From: Mycobacterium sp. Aquia_216
GTDB taxonomy: Bacteria; Actinomycetota; Actinomycetes; Mycobacteriales; Mycobacteriaceae
Direction: 5' to 3'
DNA length: 64,000 nucleotides
Assembly: GCF_026723865.1 (NCBI RefSeq)
Contig: NZ_CP113529.1
Span: forward strand, 1,922,001-1,986,000
The notes under the pieces are model-generated. The model did not search any database, had not been told where the DNA came from, and saw nothing but the letters and a program-made list of their open reading frames with translations. Position numbers and translations under genes: made by a program. This document shows positions 17,523 to 26,273 of the stretch, piece after piece. Each line of letters starts with the position of its first letter. Within the stretch, counting starts at the first letter, position 1.

Positions 17523-18880
17523 TACGGCGGCAATCCATGATTCGAGTGGCTCTCGCTGTCATACTCGTGGCGATAGTCGTTGGCGGAGGCTTTATTTCGT
17601 TACGTGAGGTGACGAAGACGCGAACTAACATCGTTGCCTATTTCGTCAATAGCAACGGCCTGTTCGTCGGCGACGATGTCCGGATCCGCGGTGTCAACGT
17701 GGGCAAGATTGAGGCAATCGAACCGCAACCCATACAAGTGAAAATCACGTTCTGGGTCGATGACAAGTACAAAGTACCGGCCGACGCCAAGGCCGTGATC
17801 CTCTCACCAACCCTGGTGACCGCCCGTGCCATCCAGCTGACCCCTCCCTACCGCACTGGCCCCACCCTGGCAGACCACGCGGTCATTAACGAAGACCGCA
17901 CTGCCGTTCCCGTGGAATGGGACGACTTTCGCGCACAATTGGAACGCCTCACCAAAACCCTCCAGCCCACAGAGCCTGGCGGAGTCAGTACATTAGGCGC
18001 CTTCATCAACACCACCGCCGACAATTTGCGCGGGCAAGGTCCGGCAATCCGCGATGCCATCATCAAACTCTCCGAGGCGCTTTCGTCGCTCGGGGACCAC
18101 AGCGATGACACGTTCACCAGCGTCAGGAACCTGTCCACACTGGTCTCGGCTCTCCAAGACAGCACCACCCTGATGCGTCAACTGAACGACAACCTAGCGT
18201 CGGTCACCGCACTCCTGGCCAACGACCCCAACGAAGTCGCCAACGCCGTCAAGGACTTCAACTCCGCTGTGAACCAGGTGACTTCATTCGTTGCCGATAA
18301 CCGCAACAGTTTGGGCACAACCTCGGAGAAACTCGCCTCGATATCGCGGGCCTTGACCGACAGTCTCGACGACATCAAACAAGCGCTCCACATCGCGCCG
18401 ACCAACCTGGGTAACCTCATCAACGTCTATCAACCTGCCCAAGGCACTCTCAGCGGGCTACTTGCGTTGAACAACTTCAGCGACCCGATTAGCTTCCTAT
18501 GCGGCGCAATACAAGCCGCATCGCGATTGAACGCCGAGCAATCGTCGAAGCTGTGCGTGCAGTATCTGGCACCGATCGTCAAGAACCGCCAGTACAACTT
18601 CCTGCCTCTAGGTCTCAATCCCTTCGTCGGCGCCGCCGCGCGACCAAATGAAATGACCTACAGCGAAGACTGGATGCGACCGGATTATGTTCCGCCACAG
18701 GCAAAGCCAGACGCTTTGCCCGGTTCGGCCGGGTCAGCAACTCCGCCGGCGGATGGCCCGCAGCCACCTGCCACCGACGCGACAACCAACGGACCGGTTT
18801 TGCCCGTCAATTCACCCAGGCAGACCGATCCGGCTGCAGGTCTATCGGGCATGATGGTGCCCGCCGGGAGCGGATCATGA
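17519..18880 (+). CDS. mceD: Mce-family protein D
   Basis: Protein of 453 residues. Anchor VALAVILVAIVVGGGFISL, MCE domain (NIVAYFVNSNGLFVGDDVRI, VNVGKIEAIEPQ, SPTLVTARAIQLTPPY), long helical region, and a C-terminal block with two cysteines (FLCGAIQAAS, SSKLCVQYLAPIVKNRQYNF) typical of MceD proteins. The tail is Pro/Ala-rich. Start ATG 17519 overlaps the mceC stop. Confidence 0.92.
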   Translation: MIRRQSMIRVALAVILVAIVVGGGFISLREVTKTRTNIVAYFVNSNGLFVGDDVRIRGVNVGKIEAIEPQPIQVKITFWVDDKYKVPADAKAVILSPTLVTARAIQLTPPYRTGPTLADHAVINEDRTAVPVEWDDFRAQLERLTKTLQPTEPGGVSTLGAFINTTADNLRGQGPAIRDAIIKLSEALSSLGDHSDDTFTSVRNLSTLVSALQDSTTLMRQLNDNLASVTALLANDPNEVANAVKDFNSAVNQVTSFVADNRNSLGTTSEKLASISRALTDSLDDIKQALHIAPTNLGNLINVYQPAQGTLSGLLALNNFSDPISFLCGAIQAASRLNAEQSSKLCVQYLAPIVKNRQYNFLPLGLNPFVGAAARPNEMTYSEDWMRPDYVPPQAKPDALPGSAGSATPPADGPQPPATDATTNGPVLPVNSPRQTDPAAGLSGMMVPAGSGS

Positions 18881-20016
18881 TGACCTCCCGCGCACACCGT
18901 GTCGTTGCATTCGTGACCGCTTCTCTCCTGATGCCACTGGCGTCGGCATGCGACTGGCACGGCCTGAACTCACTTCCCCTACCTGGCACCCAGGGCCGCG
19001 GGCCCGACTCCTTCACCATCCAGGCCCAGATGCCGGACGTGAACAATATTCAAGAGAACTCACGTGTCCGTGTCGGTGACGTCAACGTCGGTACAGTCAC
19101 CCGAATCGAACGGCAAGCCTGGCACGCGTTGCTGACGATCAGGCTCAACGGTGGCGTGAACATGCCCGCAAATTCCACGATCTCGGTCGGTCAAACCGGC
19201 TTGCTTGGGTCACTGCACATCGAACTGGGACGGCCGACGAACGCACCACCCGAAGGTAGGCTGCACCAGGGTTCGTTAATACCGTTATCTCAGGGTGGCG
19301 CCTATCCTTCCACCGAGCAGACCCTGGCGGCGGTCTCGCTGCTGCTCAACGGCGGTGGGCTGGGTCAGGTCCAAGACATCACCAAAGCGCTCAGTACCGC
19401 ATTCGGTGGCCGCGAGGACAACCTGCGAAGTTTGATGGACCAGCTTGAGACGTTCATCGGCCGCACCAATCATCAAACGACTGACATCATCGCCGCCACC
19501 GACAGTCTCAATCGGCTAGTCGGACAGTTCGGCGCACAAAAACCTGTGGTGGACAAGGCGCTTGACACCCTGCCCGAAGCACTAGCGGTGTTGAACAAAG
19601 ACAGGGACGACCTCATCGAAGCCGTCGACCAATTAGGGAAGTTCAACGCGATCGCCGCGGATTCCATCCGCCAGACCAAAGAAGCACTGGTTTCAGAACT
19701 CAAGGATCTCGGCCCGGTGCTTGAATCGCTGGCCAATGCCGGACCCGCCCTCACCCGTTCGCTGGGGCTGCTCACAACATTCCCCTTCCCCAAGGACACT
19801 CTGACCAAGTGGATGCGTGGTGACTACGGCAACCTCACCGTCATCGCTGACTTAACGCTCAGCCGCATCGATTCGGCGTTATTCACCGGGACACGCTGGG
19901 AAGGCAACTTGACCGAGCTGGAGCTGCAGTGGGGCCGCACCATCGGCCAATTGCCCAGCCCTTACACCGCAGCCAACCCGCTGACCGTTCCATATCACCG
20001 GGACCAGGGGCCCTAA
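18877..20016 (+). CDS. mceE: Mce-family lipoprotein E (LprN-type)
   Basis: Protein of 379 residues. The N-terminus ends in a lipobox, LMPLASAC, with the Cys at residue 25, so it is a predicted lipoprotein as MceE subunits are. The MCE domain follows (FTIQAQMPDVNNIQENSRVR, VGDVNVGTVTRI, SVGQTGLLGSLHIELG). The remainder is helical, with repeated DNLRSLMDQLETFIGR-type segments. It overlaps mceD by 4 bases, and mceF begins 2 bases after its stop. Confidence 0.92.
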   Translation: MMTSRAHRVVAFVTASLLMPLASACDWHGLNSLPLPGTQGRGPDSFTIQAQMPDVNNIQENSRVRVGDVNVGTVTRIERQAWHALLTIRLNGGVNMPANSTISVGQTGLLGSLHIELGRPTNAPPEGRLHQGSLIPLSQGGAYPSTEQTLAAVSLLLNGGGLGQVQDITKALSTAFGGREDNLRSLMDQLETFIGRTNHQTTDIIAATDSLNRLVGQFGAQKPVVDKALDTLPEALAVLNKDRDDLIEAVDQLGKFNAIAADSIRQTKEALVSELKDLGPVLESLANAGPALTRSLGLLTTFPFPKDTLTKWMRGDYGNLTVIADLTLSRIDSALFTGTRWEGNLTELELQWGRTIGQLPSPYTAANPLTVPYHRDQGP

Positions 20017-20017
20017 C

Positions 20018-21481
20018 GTGCATCTCAATAAGCGAGTCCAGGTGCAACTGGCCTTCTTCTCAGTGATCACATTGCTGGCTGGAGGCATCGTCATGTTCGG
20101 ATACCTCCGACTGCCCGGTCAGCTGTTTGGTATTGGGCAATACCGAGTTACGCTGGCTCTCAACACTTCTGCTGGACTCTACCCCAACAGCAACGTCACT
20201 TACCGCGGCACCGAAGTCGGCCGTGTCGACGCAGTTCAACTCACCCCAAACGGTGTCGATGCCGTCTTGTCACTGCGGTCGGCCGTTAAAATTCCCGCCG
20301 ACCTCGATGCCGAGGTGCACAGCCAAACCGCGGCAGGCGAAAACTTCGTCGAACTCATACCAAGGCGTGCCGGCGGTCCAAACCTCAAGGACGGCAGCGT
20401 GATACCCGCTGACCGAACGACGGTTCCCCCCGATATCAATAACTTGCTTCGCGCGACGAATACCGGTCTACTGGCAATTCCGCACGCCAACCTCAAAACC
20501 GCCATCGATGAATCCTTTACCGCCTTCGGTGGTCTCGGCCCTGAATTGTCGCGCATTGTGAAATCGAGCACCGCCTTGGCCATCGATGCCCGCAAGAACC
20601 TGGACGCGCTCACCACAGTTGTCGACCACTCCAAGCCAATCCTCGATACCCAAGTCGACACCTCGGATTCGATCCAGGCATGGGCTTCCAATCTCGCTCA
20701 GATCACTGGCCAGCTGCAAGCCCAAAATGACTCCGTGAGAGGCATTGTGAAAGATGGGCCCGCCGCCGCGGACCAACTGCGCCAATTACTCGACCGACTG
20801 CGGCCAACCCTGCCGATCATCATGGCCAACTTGGTCAGTCTCGCCGACGTGGCACTCGTCTACCAACCCAACCTCGAGGAGGTCCTGGTGCTCTTCCCCG
20901 CAGGGGTGCAGATGATGCAGGGCGCTGGACTCGCCAACCGTGACACGAAGCAGGCCTACCGCGGCCTGTACCTGTCATTCAATTTGAATCTGAACTTACC
21001 GCCCCCGTGCACCACGGGATATCTGCCGGCCCAACAGATGCGGTCGCCAAGTGAGGTCGATTCTCCCGCTCGTCCGCCCGGTCAGATCTACTGCCGCGTT
21101 CCCCAAGACTCCATTTTCAATGTTCGCGGCGCGCGGAACCTGCCTTGCGAAACCCGCCGCGGTAAGCGTGCCCCGACCGTGAAGTTGTGTGAAAGCGACG
21201 AGCCATACGTGCCACTCAATGACGGTTACAACTGGAAGGGCGATCCCAACGCCACCTACACAGGCCAGGACATCCCGCAGCCGCCGCCGGGCACACCACC
21301 ACCGGCTGGTGTACTCGGACCCAGCCCGCCGCCGGCCGCGATACCGGCTGCCGGGTATGACCCGGCGACCGGCACCTATCTCGGACCGGATGGACATCAA
21401 TACACCCAATCGGATCTGGCTCAAACGGCACCGAAGGAGAAGACATGGCAGTCAATGTTGACACCGCCGCCGCGGAGGTGA
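20018..21481 (+). CDS. mceF: Mce-family protein F
   Basis: Protein of 487 residues from GTG 20018. Anchor LAFFSVITLLAGGIVMFGYL, MCE domain (YRVTLALNTSAGLYPNSNVT, YRGTEVGRVDAV, GENFVELIPRR), and a C-terminal region with several cysteines (PPPCTTGYLPAQQM, GQIYCRVPQ, LPCETRRGK, VKLCESDEPY), characteristic of MceF. The last residues carry DPATGTYLGPDGHQYTQSDL, also seen at MceF ends. It overlaps the next gene by 37 bases. Confidence 0.92.
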   Translation: MHLNKRVQVQLAFFSVITLLAGGIVMFGYLRLPGQLFGIGQYRVTLALNTSAGLYPNSNVTYRGTEVGRVDAVQLTPNGVDAVLSLRSAVKIPADLDAEVHSQTAAGENFVELIPRRAGGPNLKDGSVIPADRTTVPPDINNLLRATNTGLLAIPHANLKTAIDESFTAFGGLGPELSRIVKSSTALAIDARKNLDALTTVVDHSKPILDTQVDTSDSIQAWASNLAQITGQLQAQNDSVRGIVKDGPAAADQLRQLLDRLRPTLPIIMANLVSLADVALVYQPNLEEVLVLFPAGVQMMQGAGLANRDTKQAYRGLYLSFNLNLNLPPPCTTGYLPAQQMRSPSEVDSPARPPGQIYCRVPQDSIFNVRGARNLPCETRRGKRAPTVKLCESDEPYVPLNDGYNWKGDPNATYTGQDIPQPPPGTPPPAGVLGPSPPPAAIPAAGYDPATGTYLGPDGHQYTQSDLAQTAPKEKTWQSMLTPPPRR

Positions 21482-22101
21482 CCGAGTCGGCGCCGGCCGA
21501 TCGGATCGACCCAGACGGTAGTGGCGTAGATCTCGAGGGAACCGAGCTCGACGGCGATGAGGCCTTCGACGACGAACACGACGCGGCCACGACATCTCCC
21601 GCCTCTGCCGAGAAGTCTGGATCGAAACTCCGCCTGGCGCTTACGCTCTCGACGACGGCTGTCGTGTTGGTTGCGGGGCTGATCGGCTGGCTTGGATTTC
21701 GACTACATCAAGACCATCAAAGCCAGCAGCAGCGCAGCCTGCTTCTTGAGGTCGGTCGCCAAGGCGCACTGAATTTGACCACTATCAGCTACACCGAGGT
21801 CGACGCCGACATCAAGCGCATCCTGGATTCCTCGACGGGCGCTTTCTACGAAGAATTCCAAAAACGTTCCCAACCGTTCATCGACGTTGTCAACAAGACA
21901 CAGTCCAAGACGGTCGGCACAATCACCGAAGCAGGCTTGGAATCCCAGCAAGGCGATCAGGCGCAGGTGTTGGTAGCAGTATCGGTGCATACCTCGAGTG
22001 CGGCTGCGGCCGAGCAGCCGGTGCGGTTGTGGCGGATGCGTGTCTCGGTGCAGAAGGTCGGCGACGTCGCCAAGGTCTGTAACGTCGAGTTCGTGCCATG
22101 A
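21445..22101 (+). CDS. Mce-associated membrane protein (Mas), first copy
   Basis: Protein of 218 residues: acidic N-terminus (DLEGTELDGDEAFDDEHDAA), one membrane helix (LSTTAVVLVAGLIGWLGFRL) and a conserved extracytoplasmic domain of the Mas/VirB8-like fold (TISYTEVDADIKRILDSSTG, FYEEFQKRSQPFIDVV). ATG 21445 has GAAGGAGAAG upstream. Mas proteins are thought to stabilise mce complexes. It overlaps mceF and the next gene, so the three are translationally coupled. Confidence 0.88.
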   Translation: MAVNVDTAAAEVTESAPADRIDPDGSGVDLEGTELDGDEAFDDEHDAATTSPASAEKSGSKLRLALTLSTTAVVLVAGLIGWLGFRLHQDHQSQQQRSLLLEVGRQGALNLTTISYTEVDADIKRILDSSTGAFYEEFQKRSQPFIDVVNKTQSKTVGTITEAGLESQQGDQAQVLVAVSVHTSSAAAAEQPVRLWRMRVSVQKVGDVAKVCNVEFVP

Positions 22102-22751
22102 GGTGGCCCAATCCGCGTCGTGCGAACGACGTCATCGACAATGACTCGGCGCCGGAATTCACTGCTGAGCCGGTAATAACACTCGACGTGCAGCACAACA
22201 GCGAGAGCACCGAGGCCGCGAGTCAGGTCCAGGAGCCAGACATCCCACCTGTGCAAGTGCGGCGAGGTGGTCGCTGGTGGCGGACGCTCGCCTACGGAAT
22301 ACTGCCCGCGTTGGCGTTGGTGGGGGCCGTGACCGCCGGCTACTTGAAATGGCAGGACGGCTCGGCCCGTGACAGCACGCTCGCCCGCAGCGAATCCGTG
22401 CGAGCAGCCACCGACAGCACGATTGCGATGCTCTCCTACAAGGCCGACACCATCGACAAGGATCTCGGACTGGCCGGGGACCATTTGACCGGCCGATTCC
22501 GCGATTCCTACACATCATTGGTCAACCAAGTCGTGATCCCTGGTGCAAAACAAAAGCACATTTCAGCGGTAGCCACGGTCCCGGCCGCGGCGTCGGTATC
22601 AGCGACCGAAAACCATGCCGTGGTCCTCGCGTTCGTCAATCAGACCGTCGCCGTCGGCGAGGATCCCCCGACTAGCACCGCATCCAGCGTGCGAGTAATC
22701 CTGGACAAGATTGGCCAACGATGGCTCATCTCAGATTTCACCCCCGTGTGA
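22098..22751 (+). CDS. Mce-associated membrane protein (Mas), second copy
   Basis: Protein of 217 residues with the same plan: a cytoplasmic N-terminus, a helix (LAYGILPALALVGAVTAGYL), then the Mas fold (DSTIAMLSYKADTIDKDLGL, HLTGRFRDSYTSLVNQVVIP). It ends KIGQRWLISDFTPV, a typical last strand. Start ATG overlaps the preceding stop (ATGA) and its own stop overlaps the next GTG. Confidence 0.88.
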   Translation: MRWPNPRRANDVIDNDSAPEFTAEPVITLDVQHNSESTEAASQVQEPDIPPVQVRRGGRWWRTLAYGILPALALVGAVTAGYLKWQDGSARDSTLARSESVRAATDSTIAMLSYKADTIDKDLGLAGDHLTGRFRDSYTSLVNQVVIPGAKQKHISAVATVPAAASVSATENHAVVLAFVNQTVAVGEDPPTSTASSVRVILDKIGQRWLISDFTPV

Positions 22752-23146
22752 GGCCGAAAGTGGAACGGCCGACGCCCGACTTCAGAGTAAGAGCGACTGC
22801 CTGCGCGGTGGCCACAGCCGCGCTGGCCCTTACTTTCTGCGCTACTCCACGCGCCTACGGCGCGCCGGCACCAGAGGTCGAATACCTCTATGACGTCACC
22901 GTGCGACGCCACTACAGCTTTCCCGACAACGACGCGCTCGGCTATGGCCACGGCATCTGCGACGAGGTCAGTCGAGGCGACAGCTACGCCCAGATACTGG
23001 ATGCCACGAAACGCGACGTCGGTCCCAGCGACGAGTTCGCGGCGAACTATCTCGTTTCCTATGCGGTCAATCTGCTTTGCCCCGCGCTGATTTGGCAACT
23101 CCGCAACTCCGCGGCGCACTATCGCCCGCCGACAACCGGCGGCTGA
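22748..23146 (+). CDS. Secreted DUF732 protein
   Basis: Protein of 132 residues from GTG 22748, overlapping the previous stop. A hydrophobic signal (ACAVATAALALTFCATPRAYG) precedes a DUF732 domain: VRRHYSFPDNDALGYGHGIC, DEVSRGDSYAQIL and NYLVSYAVNLLCPAL give the two conserved cysteines. DUF732 proteins are small secreted mycobacterial proteins of unknown role. Its position directly after the Mas genes suggests a link with the mce system, but that is context only. Confidence 0.8.
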   Translation: MRPKVERPTPDFRVRATACAVATAALALTFCATPRAYGAPAPEVEYLYDVTVRRHYSFPDNDALGYGHGICDEVSRGDSYAQILDATKRDVGPSDEFAANYLVSYAVNLLCPALIWQLRNSAAHYRPPTTGG

Positions 23147-23162
23147 GAAGGAGGAAGATGAG

Positions 23163-23810
23163 ATGCAGTATCGCCTAGTGGGCTTGTCTGCGCTAATTGT
23201 CGCCGCCGGGACCCTGCTGAGCGCCCCAGTCGCGCACGCCGACGGTGACATCAACACGCTCGTACTCAACAACAAGCGACTCAACGACGGTGTGATCGCC
23301 AACGTCTTCACTGTGCAGCACCAGGCAGGTTGCACTAACGACATTAGCCCCAACCCCCAGTTGCAACTCGCTGCGCAGCGGCACAGCAGAGATGTGTTGA
23401 ACAACCGCGCCCTTGACGGTGACGTCGGCTCCGACGGCTCCAACCCGCAAGACCGCGCCAATGCGGCCGGCTACCCGGGTAAGGTCGCTGAAACGGTGGC
23501 GATCAATCCCGCATTGGCCATCAGTGGCGTCGAGCTAATCAAGCAGTGGTATTCCAACCCAGCTGATTTCGCCATCATGTCCACCTGTGCGAATAGCCAG
23601 ATGGGGGTGTGGTCAGAAAATAGCCCCGACCGCACGGTCGTGGTGGCCGTCTACGGGCAGCCGCAGCACGCAATCAACACGACAGGCCAAAATGTGGCGC
23701 CCGATCCCAGCCCCGACTACGACGCCAGCGACGAACTCGAGTTTGGCATCCGCTGGTTGCCCTGGATCCTGCGCGGCGTCTACCCACCACCGGCTAACCC
23801 GCCGCAATAA
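23163..23810 (+). CDS. Secreted CAP-domain (SCP/PR-1-like) protein
   Basis: Protein of 215 residues. Signal peptide MQYRLVGLSALIVAAGTLLSAPVAHA with a clean AHA cleavage site. The body has the CAP pattern: LVLNNKRLNDGVIANVFTVQ, LQLAAQRHSRDVLNN, GYPGKVAETVAI and WYSNPADFAIMSTCANSQMG. An AAGGAGG site lies upstream. CAP proteins bind lipids or cell-wall ligands in several organisms; a role in lipid handling beside an mce transporter is plausible but inferred. It closes the operon. Confidence 0.8.
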   Translation: MQYRLVGLSALIVAAGTLLSAPVAHADGDINTLVLNNKRLNDGVIANVFTVQHQAGCTNDISPNPQLQLAAQRHSRDVLNNRALDGDVGSDGSNPQDRANAAGYPGKVAETVAINPALAISGVELIKQWYSNPADFAIMSTCANSQMGVWSENSPDRTVVVAVYGQPQHAINTTGQNVAPDPSPDYDASDELEFGIRWLPWILRGVYPPPANPPQ

Positions 23811-24326
23811 CCCAGACCGCCCTCGACGCCCAACTTCTCACAGCGGAACGACGCGCGAGCGCGATCCGATTACGCCGAGGTGGCGGCCGACCAGCGGCAC
23901 CGTCGGAGGCAGAATGTACATTACAGCCGAGGGTCGGCGTGGGTAGGAAACGTGGCCAAAAACTGCGAGACACCTTAGGACTCAGCGTTGTAGACGGGGT
24001 GGGGCCACCGAGCTGCTGAACATCTTCATCTCCGCAGCCGGCGAAGACATCCCCCCGGGAGCCAACGGCATACCGATACCGGGCTAGTTCGGCCCTGACC
24101 AGCATGAGTAATTTCTTCGCGTGTTCGCCTCGACGTGCGTATCGGACTGCGCTCCACAGTGCGTACCTACGCGGGCAGGTGAGTCAATGTTCGGATATTA
24201 GACACCCGACTTGACTGATTCTCCAGCATCATATCGCTGACGCCACGCGCAGACAGGCTTGCATTTTCGCCACGCAGTACCGGCCCCGGGTTCGCACTGA
24301 CTCGGCGAAGGATAAGGAGCAAGACA
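23811..24326. other. Gap after the mce operon, no intact gene
   Basis: No credible gene. A short + strand stretch around 24000-24087 reads TELLNIFISAAGEDIPPGAN then GIPIPG and a stop, which looks like a coding scrap of unknown origin. The end of the gap (24310-24325) has a GGATAAGGAGC ribosome site in front of the alcohol dehydrogenase remnant. Confidence 0.4.
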
Positions 24327-24455
24327 ATGAAGACGAAAGCGGCAGTGTTCTTCGAATCACGTAAGCCCTTCGAGAATGTCCAACTCGACCTCGACGGCTA
24401 CCAGGACCCGCGAGACGATAAGAACATCCGGGGCGTCATCACCCGTGACAACTGA
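24327..24455 (+). pseudogene. Alcohol dehydrogenase remnant with the middle deleted
   Basis: A 42-codon frame reads MKTKAAVFFESRKPFENVQL then DLDGYQDPRDDKNIRGVITR. Its start matches the N-terminus of NDMA-type ADHs (compare MKTQAAILWERGGPWSVEEI at 10.5 kb). Its end matches their C-terminus (GYQDMRAGRNLRGVI). More than 300 residues in between, including all zinc ligands, are gone, in frame. A good ribosome site precedes it. It overlaps the GTG of the next gene, so it may now only serve as a leader. Confidence 0.65.
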
Positions 24456-26070
24456 GCTAAGTTATGCCTCGGGCGTGGCCAACGTCCCACTTCTGTATGA
24501 AACGATCGGACAGAATCTAGATCGAGCGGCCCGACTATTCCCCGATCGCGAGGCTCTCGTTGAGTGCTGGAGCGGCCGCCGCTGGACTTATCGTGAGTTC
24601 GTTTCAAGCGTCGACACACTTGCGATGGGTCTATTGCAATGGGAAATCGCTAAGGGCGACCGGGTGGGCATCTGGGCACCCAACTGCGCGGAGTGGCCTC
24701 TGATCCAGTACGCCACGGCAAAGATCGGAGCGATCCTGGTCAACATCAATCCTGCATATCGCCCACGCGAGCTGGAGTACGTACTCAACCAGGCCGGTAT
24801 CACCATGCTGATCGCCGCCGAGGCGTTTAAGAGCTCGAACTACGCTGCCATGATCAATGAGGTTCGTCCACGATGCGAGGCCCTTAAGCGTGTTGTGCTC
24901 TTGCAAACTGATGACTGGCATGAGTTGCTTGAGACGGGTCAGCGATCCGACTCGCTTCGGTTGGCGGCGGTAATGGATACCTTATGCGCCGACGATCCCA
25001 TAAACATTCAGTACACATCGGGGACAACCGGATTCCCGAAGGGTGCCACGCTGACTCACCATAACATCCTGAATAACGGATTTTTTGTGGGCGAGATCTG
25101 CGGCTATTCCGAGGCCGACCGAATTTGTATACCGGTTCCGTTTTATCACTGCTTCGGTATGGTGATGGGAAATCTCGCAGCTACGAGCCACGGTGCGTGC
25201 ATGGTAATGCCAGCCCCATCCTTCGAACCCCGAGCCACGCTGGAGGCCGTGTCCTTAGAGCGGTGCACTTCGCTTTACGGAGTACCGACGATGTTTATCG
25301 CCGAGCTGGCCGAACCAGCATGCCACGACCTGGACCTGACCAGCCTGCGGACCGGCATCATGGCCGGGTCACCGTGCCCCGCAGAGGTGATGAGGCAAGT
25401 CATCGAACGGATGGGAATAGCCGAGATCACCATTTGCTATGGGATGACCGAGACTTCGCCAGTGTCCACGCAAACTAGAGCGCTCGATTCCATCGAGCGC
25501 CGGGTCTCCACTGTGGGTACAGTGCATCCACACCTTGAGATCAAGATCGTCGATCCAGAAACAAATCTTCCAGTGCTCCGCGGTAGACCGGGCGAACTGT
25601 GTACGCGCGGTTACTCCGTGATGATCGGTTATTGGGAGCGGCCGGATTGGTCGGAGGAGGCGATCGACTCGGCGCGGTGGATGCATACGGGCGATTTGGC
25701 GATCATGGACGCCGATGGCTACGTCAGCATCATCGGCCGGATCAAGGACATGGTGATTCGCGGTGGGGAGAACATCTATCCGCGTGAGATCGAGGAGTTT
25801 CTCTACAGCCATCCAGACATCCTCGACGCACAGGTGATCGGTGTCCCGGATAAAAAGTACGGTGAGGAGCTAATGGTTTGGATCCGTATGAGAGACGGTG
25901 CCGCGCCCCTCACGGTTGAGGACATGCGCGCCTTCTGCGCTGACAAGCTAGCGCACTATAAAATTCCCCGTTACGTCCACGTCGTCGAGGACTTCCCGAT
26001 GACTGTCAGTGGGAAGATCCGCAAAGCTGAGATGCGGGATATTGCGATTGGGATGCTAGGTCTGAACTGA
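24445..26070 (+). CDS. Acyl-CoA synthetase, FadD-type
   Basis: Protein of 541 residues from GTG 24445 (MTTELSYASGVANVPLLYETIG). ATP/AMP-binding P-loop YTSGTTGFPKGATLTHHN, motif CYGMTETSPV, adenylate-binding MHTGDLAIMDADGYVSIIGRIKDM and the catalytic Lys region in MTVSGKIRKAEM show a complete acyl-adenylate/thioester-forming enzyme. It activates a carboxylic acid with ATP and CoA; residues setting chain length cannot be judged. It is separate from the CoA ligase of the catabolic cluster at 36 kb. An upstream in-frame ATG at 24376 is judged less likely because it falls in the ADH remnant. Confidence 0.88.
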   Translation: MTTELSYASGVANVPLLYETIGQNLDRAARLFPDREALVECWSGRRWTYREFVSSVDTLAMGLLQWEIAKGDRVGIWAPNCAEWPLIQYATAKIGAILVNINPAYRPRELEYVLNQAGITMLIAAEAFKSSNYAAMINEVRPRCEALKRVVLLQTDDWHELLETGQRSDSLRLAAVMDTLCADDPINIQYTSGTTGFPKGATLTHHNILNNGFFVGEICGYSEADRICIPVPFYHCFGMVMGNLAATSHGACMVMPAPSFEPRATLEAVSLERCTSLYGVPTMFIAELAEPACHDLDLTSLRTGIMAGSPCPAEVMRQVIERMGIAEITICYGMTETSPVSTQTRALDSIERRVSTVGTVHPHLEIKIVDPETNLPVLRGRPGELCTRGYSVMIGYWERPDWSEEAIDSARWMHTGDLAIMDADGYVSIIGRIKDMVIRGGENIYPREIEEFLYSHPDILDAQVIGVPDKKYGEELMVWIRMRDGAAPLTVEDMRAFCADKLAHYKIPRYVHVVEDFPMTVSGKIRKAEMRDIAIGMLGLN

Positions 26071-26273
26071 CCACCCCGGTTTCAAGAGCGCGCGGCGGTT
26101 AAACGCGATTGACCCATCCCTTCGACAGGCAAATACCCGACCCGCGTGAGATATGGGGCCGATGGGTTGTCGAGCAGCCGAGCAAGACGCTGCCTGAGAC
26201 TTCGCGCAACAAGAAGCGTGTCGTTCTTTGAGCCTTTGCGGTCCGCGCTGTCGTCATCCGGGCGGGTACCGGT

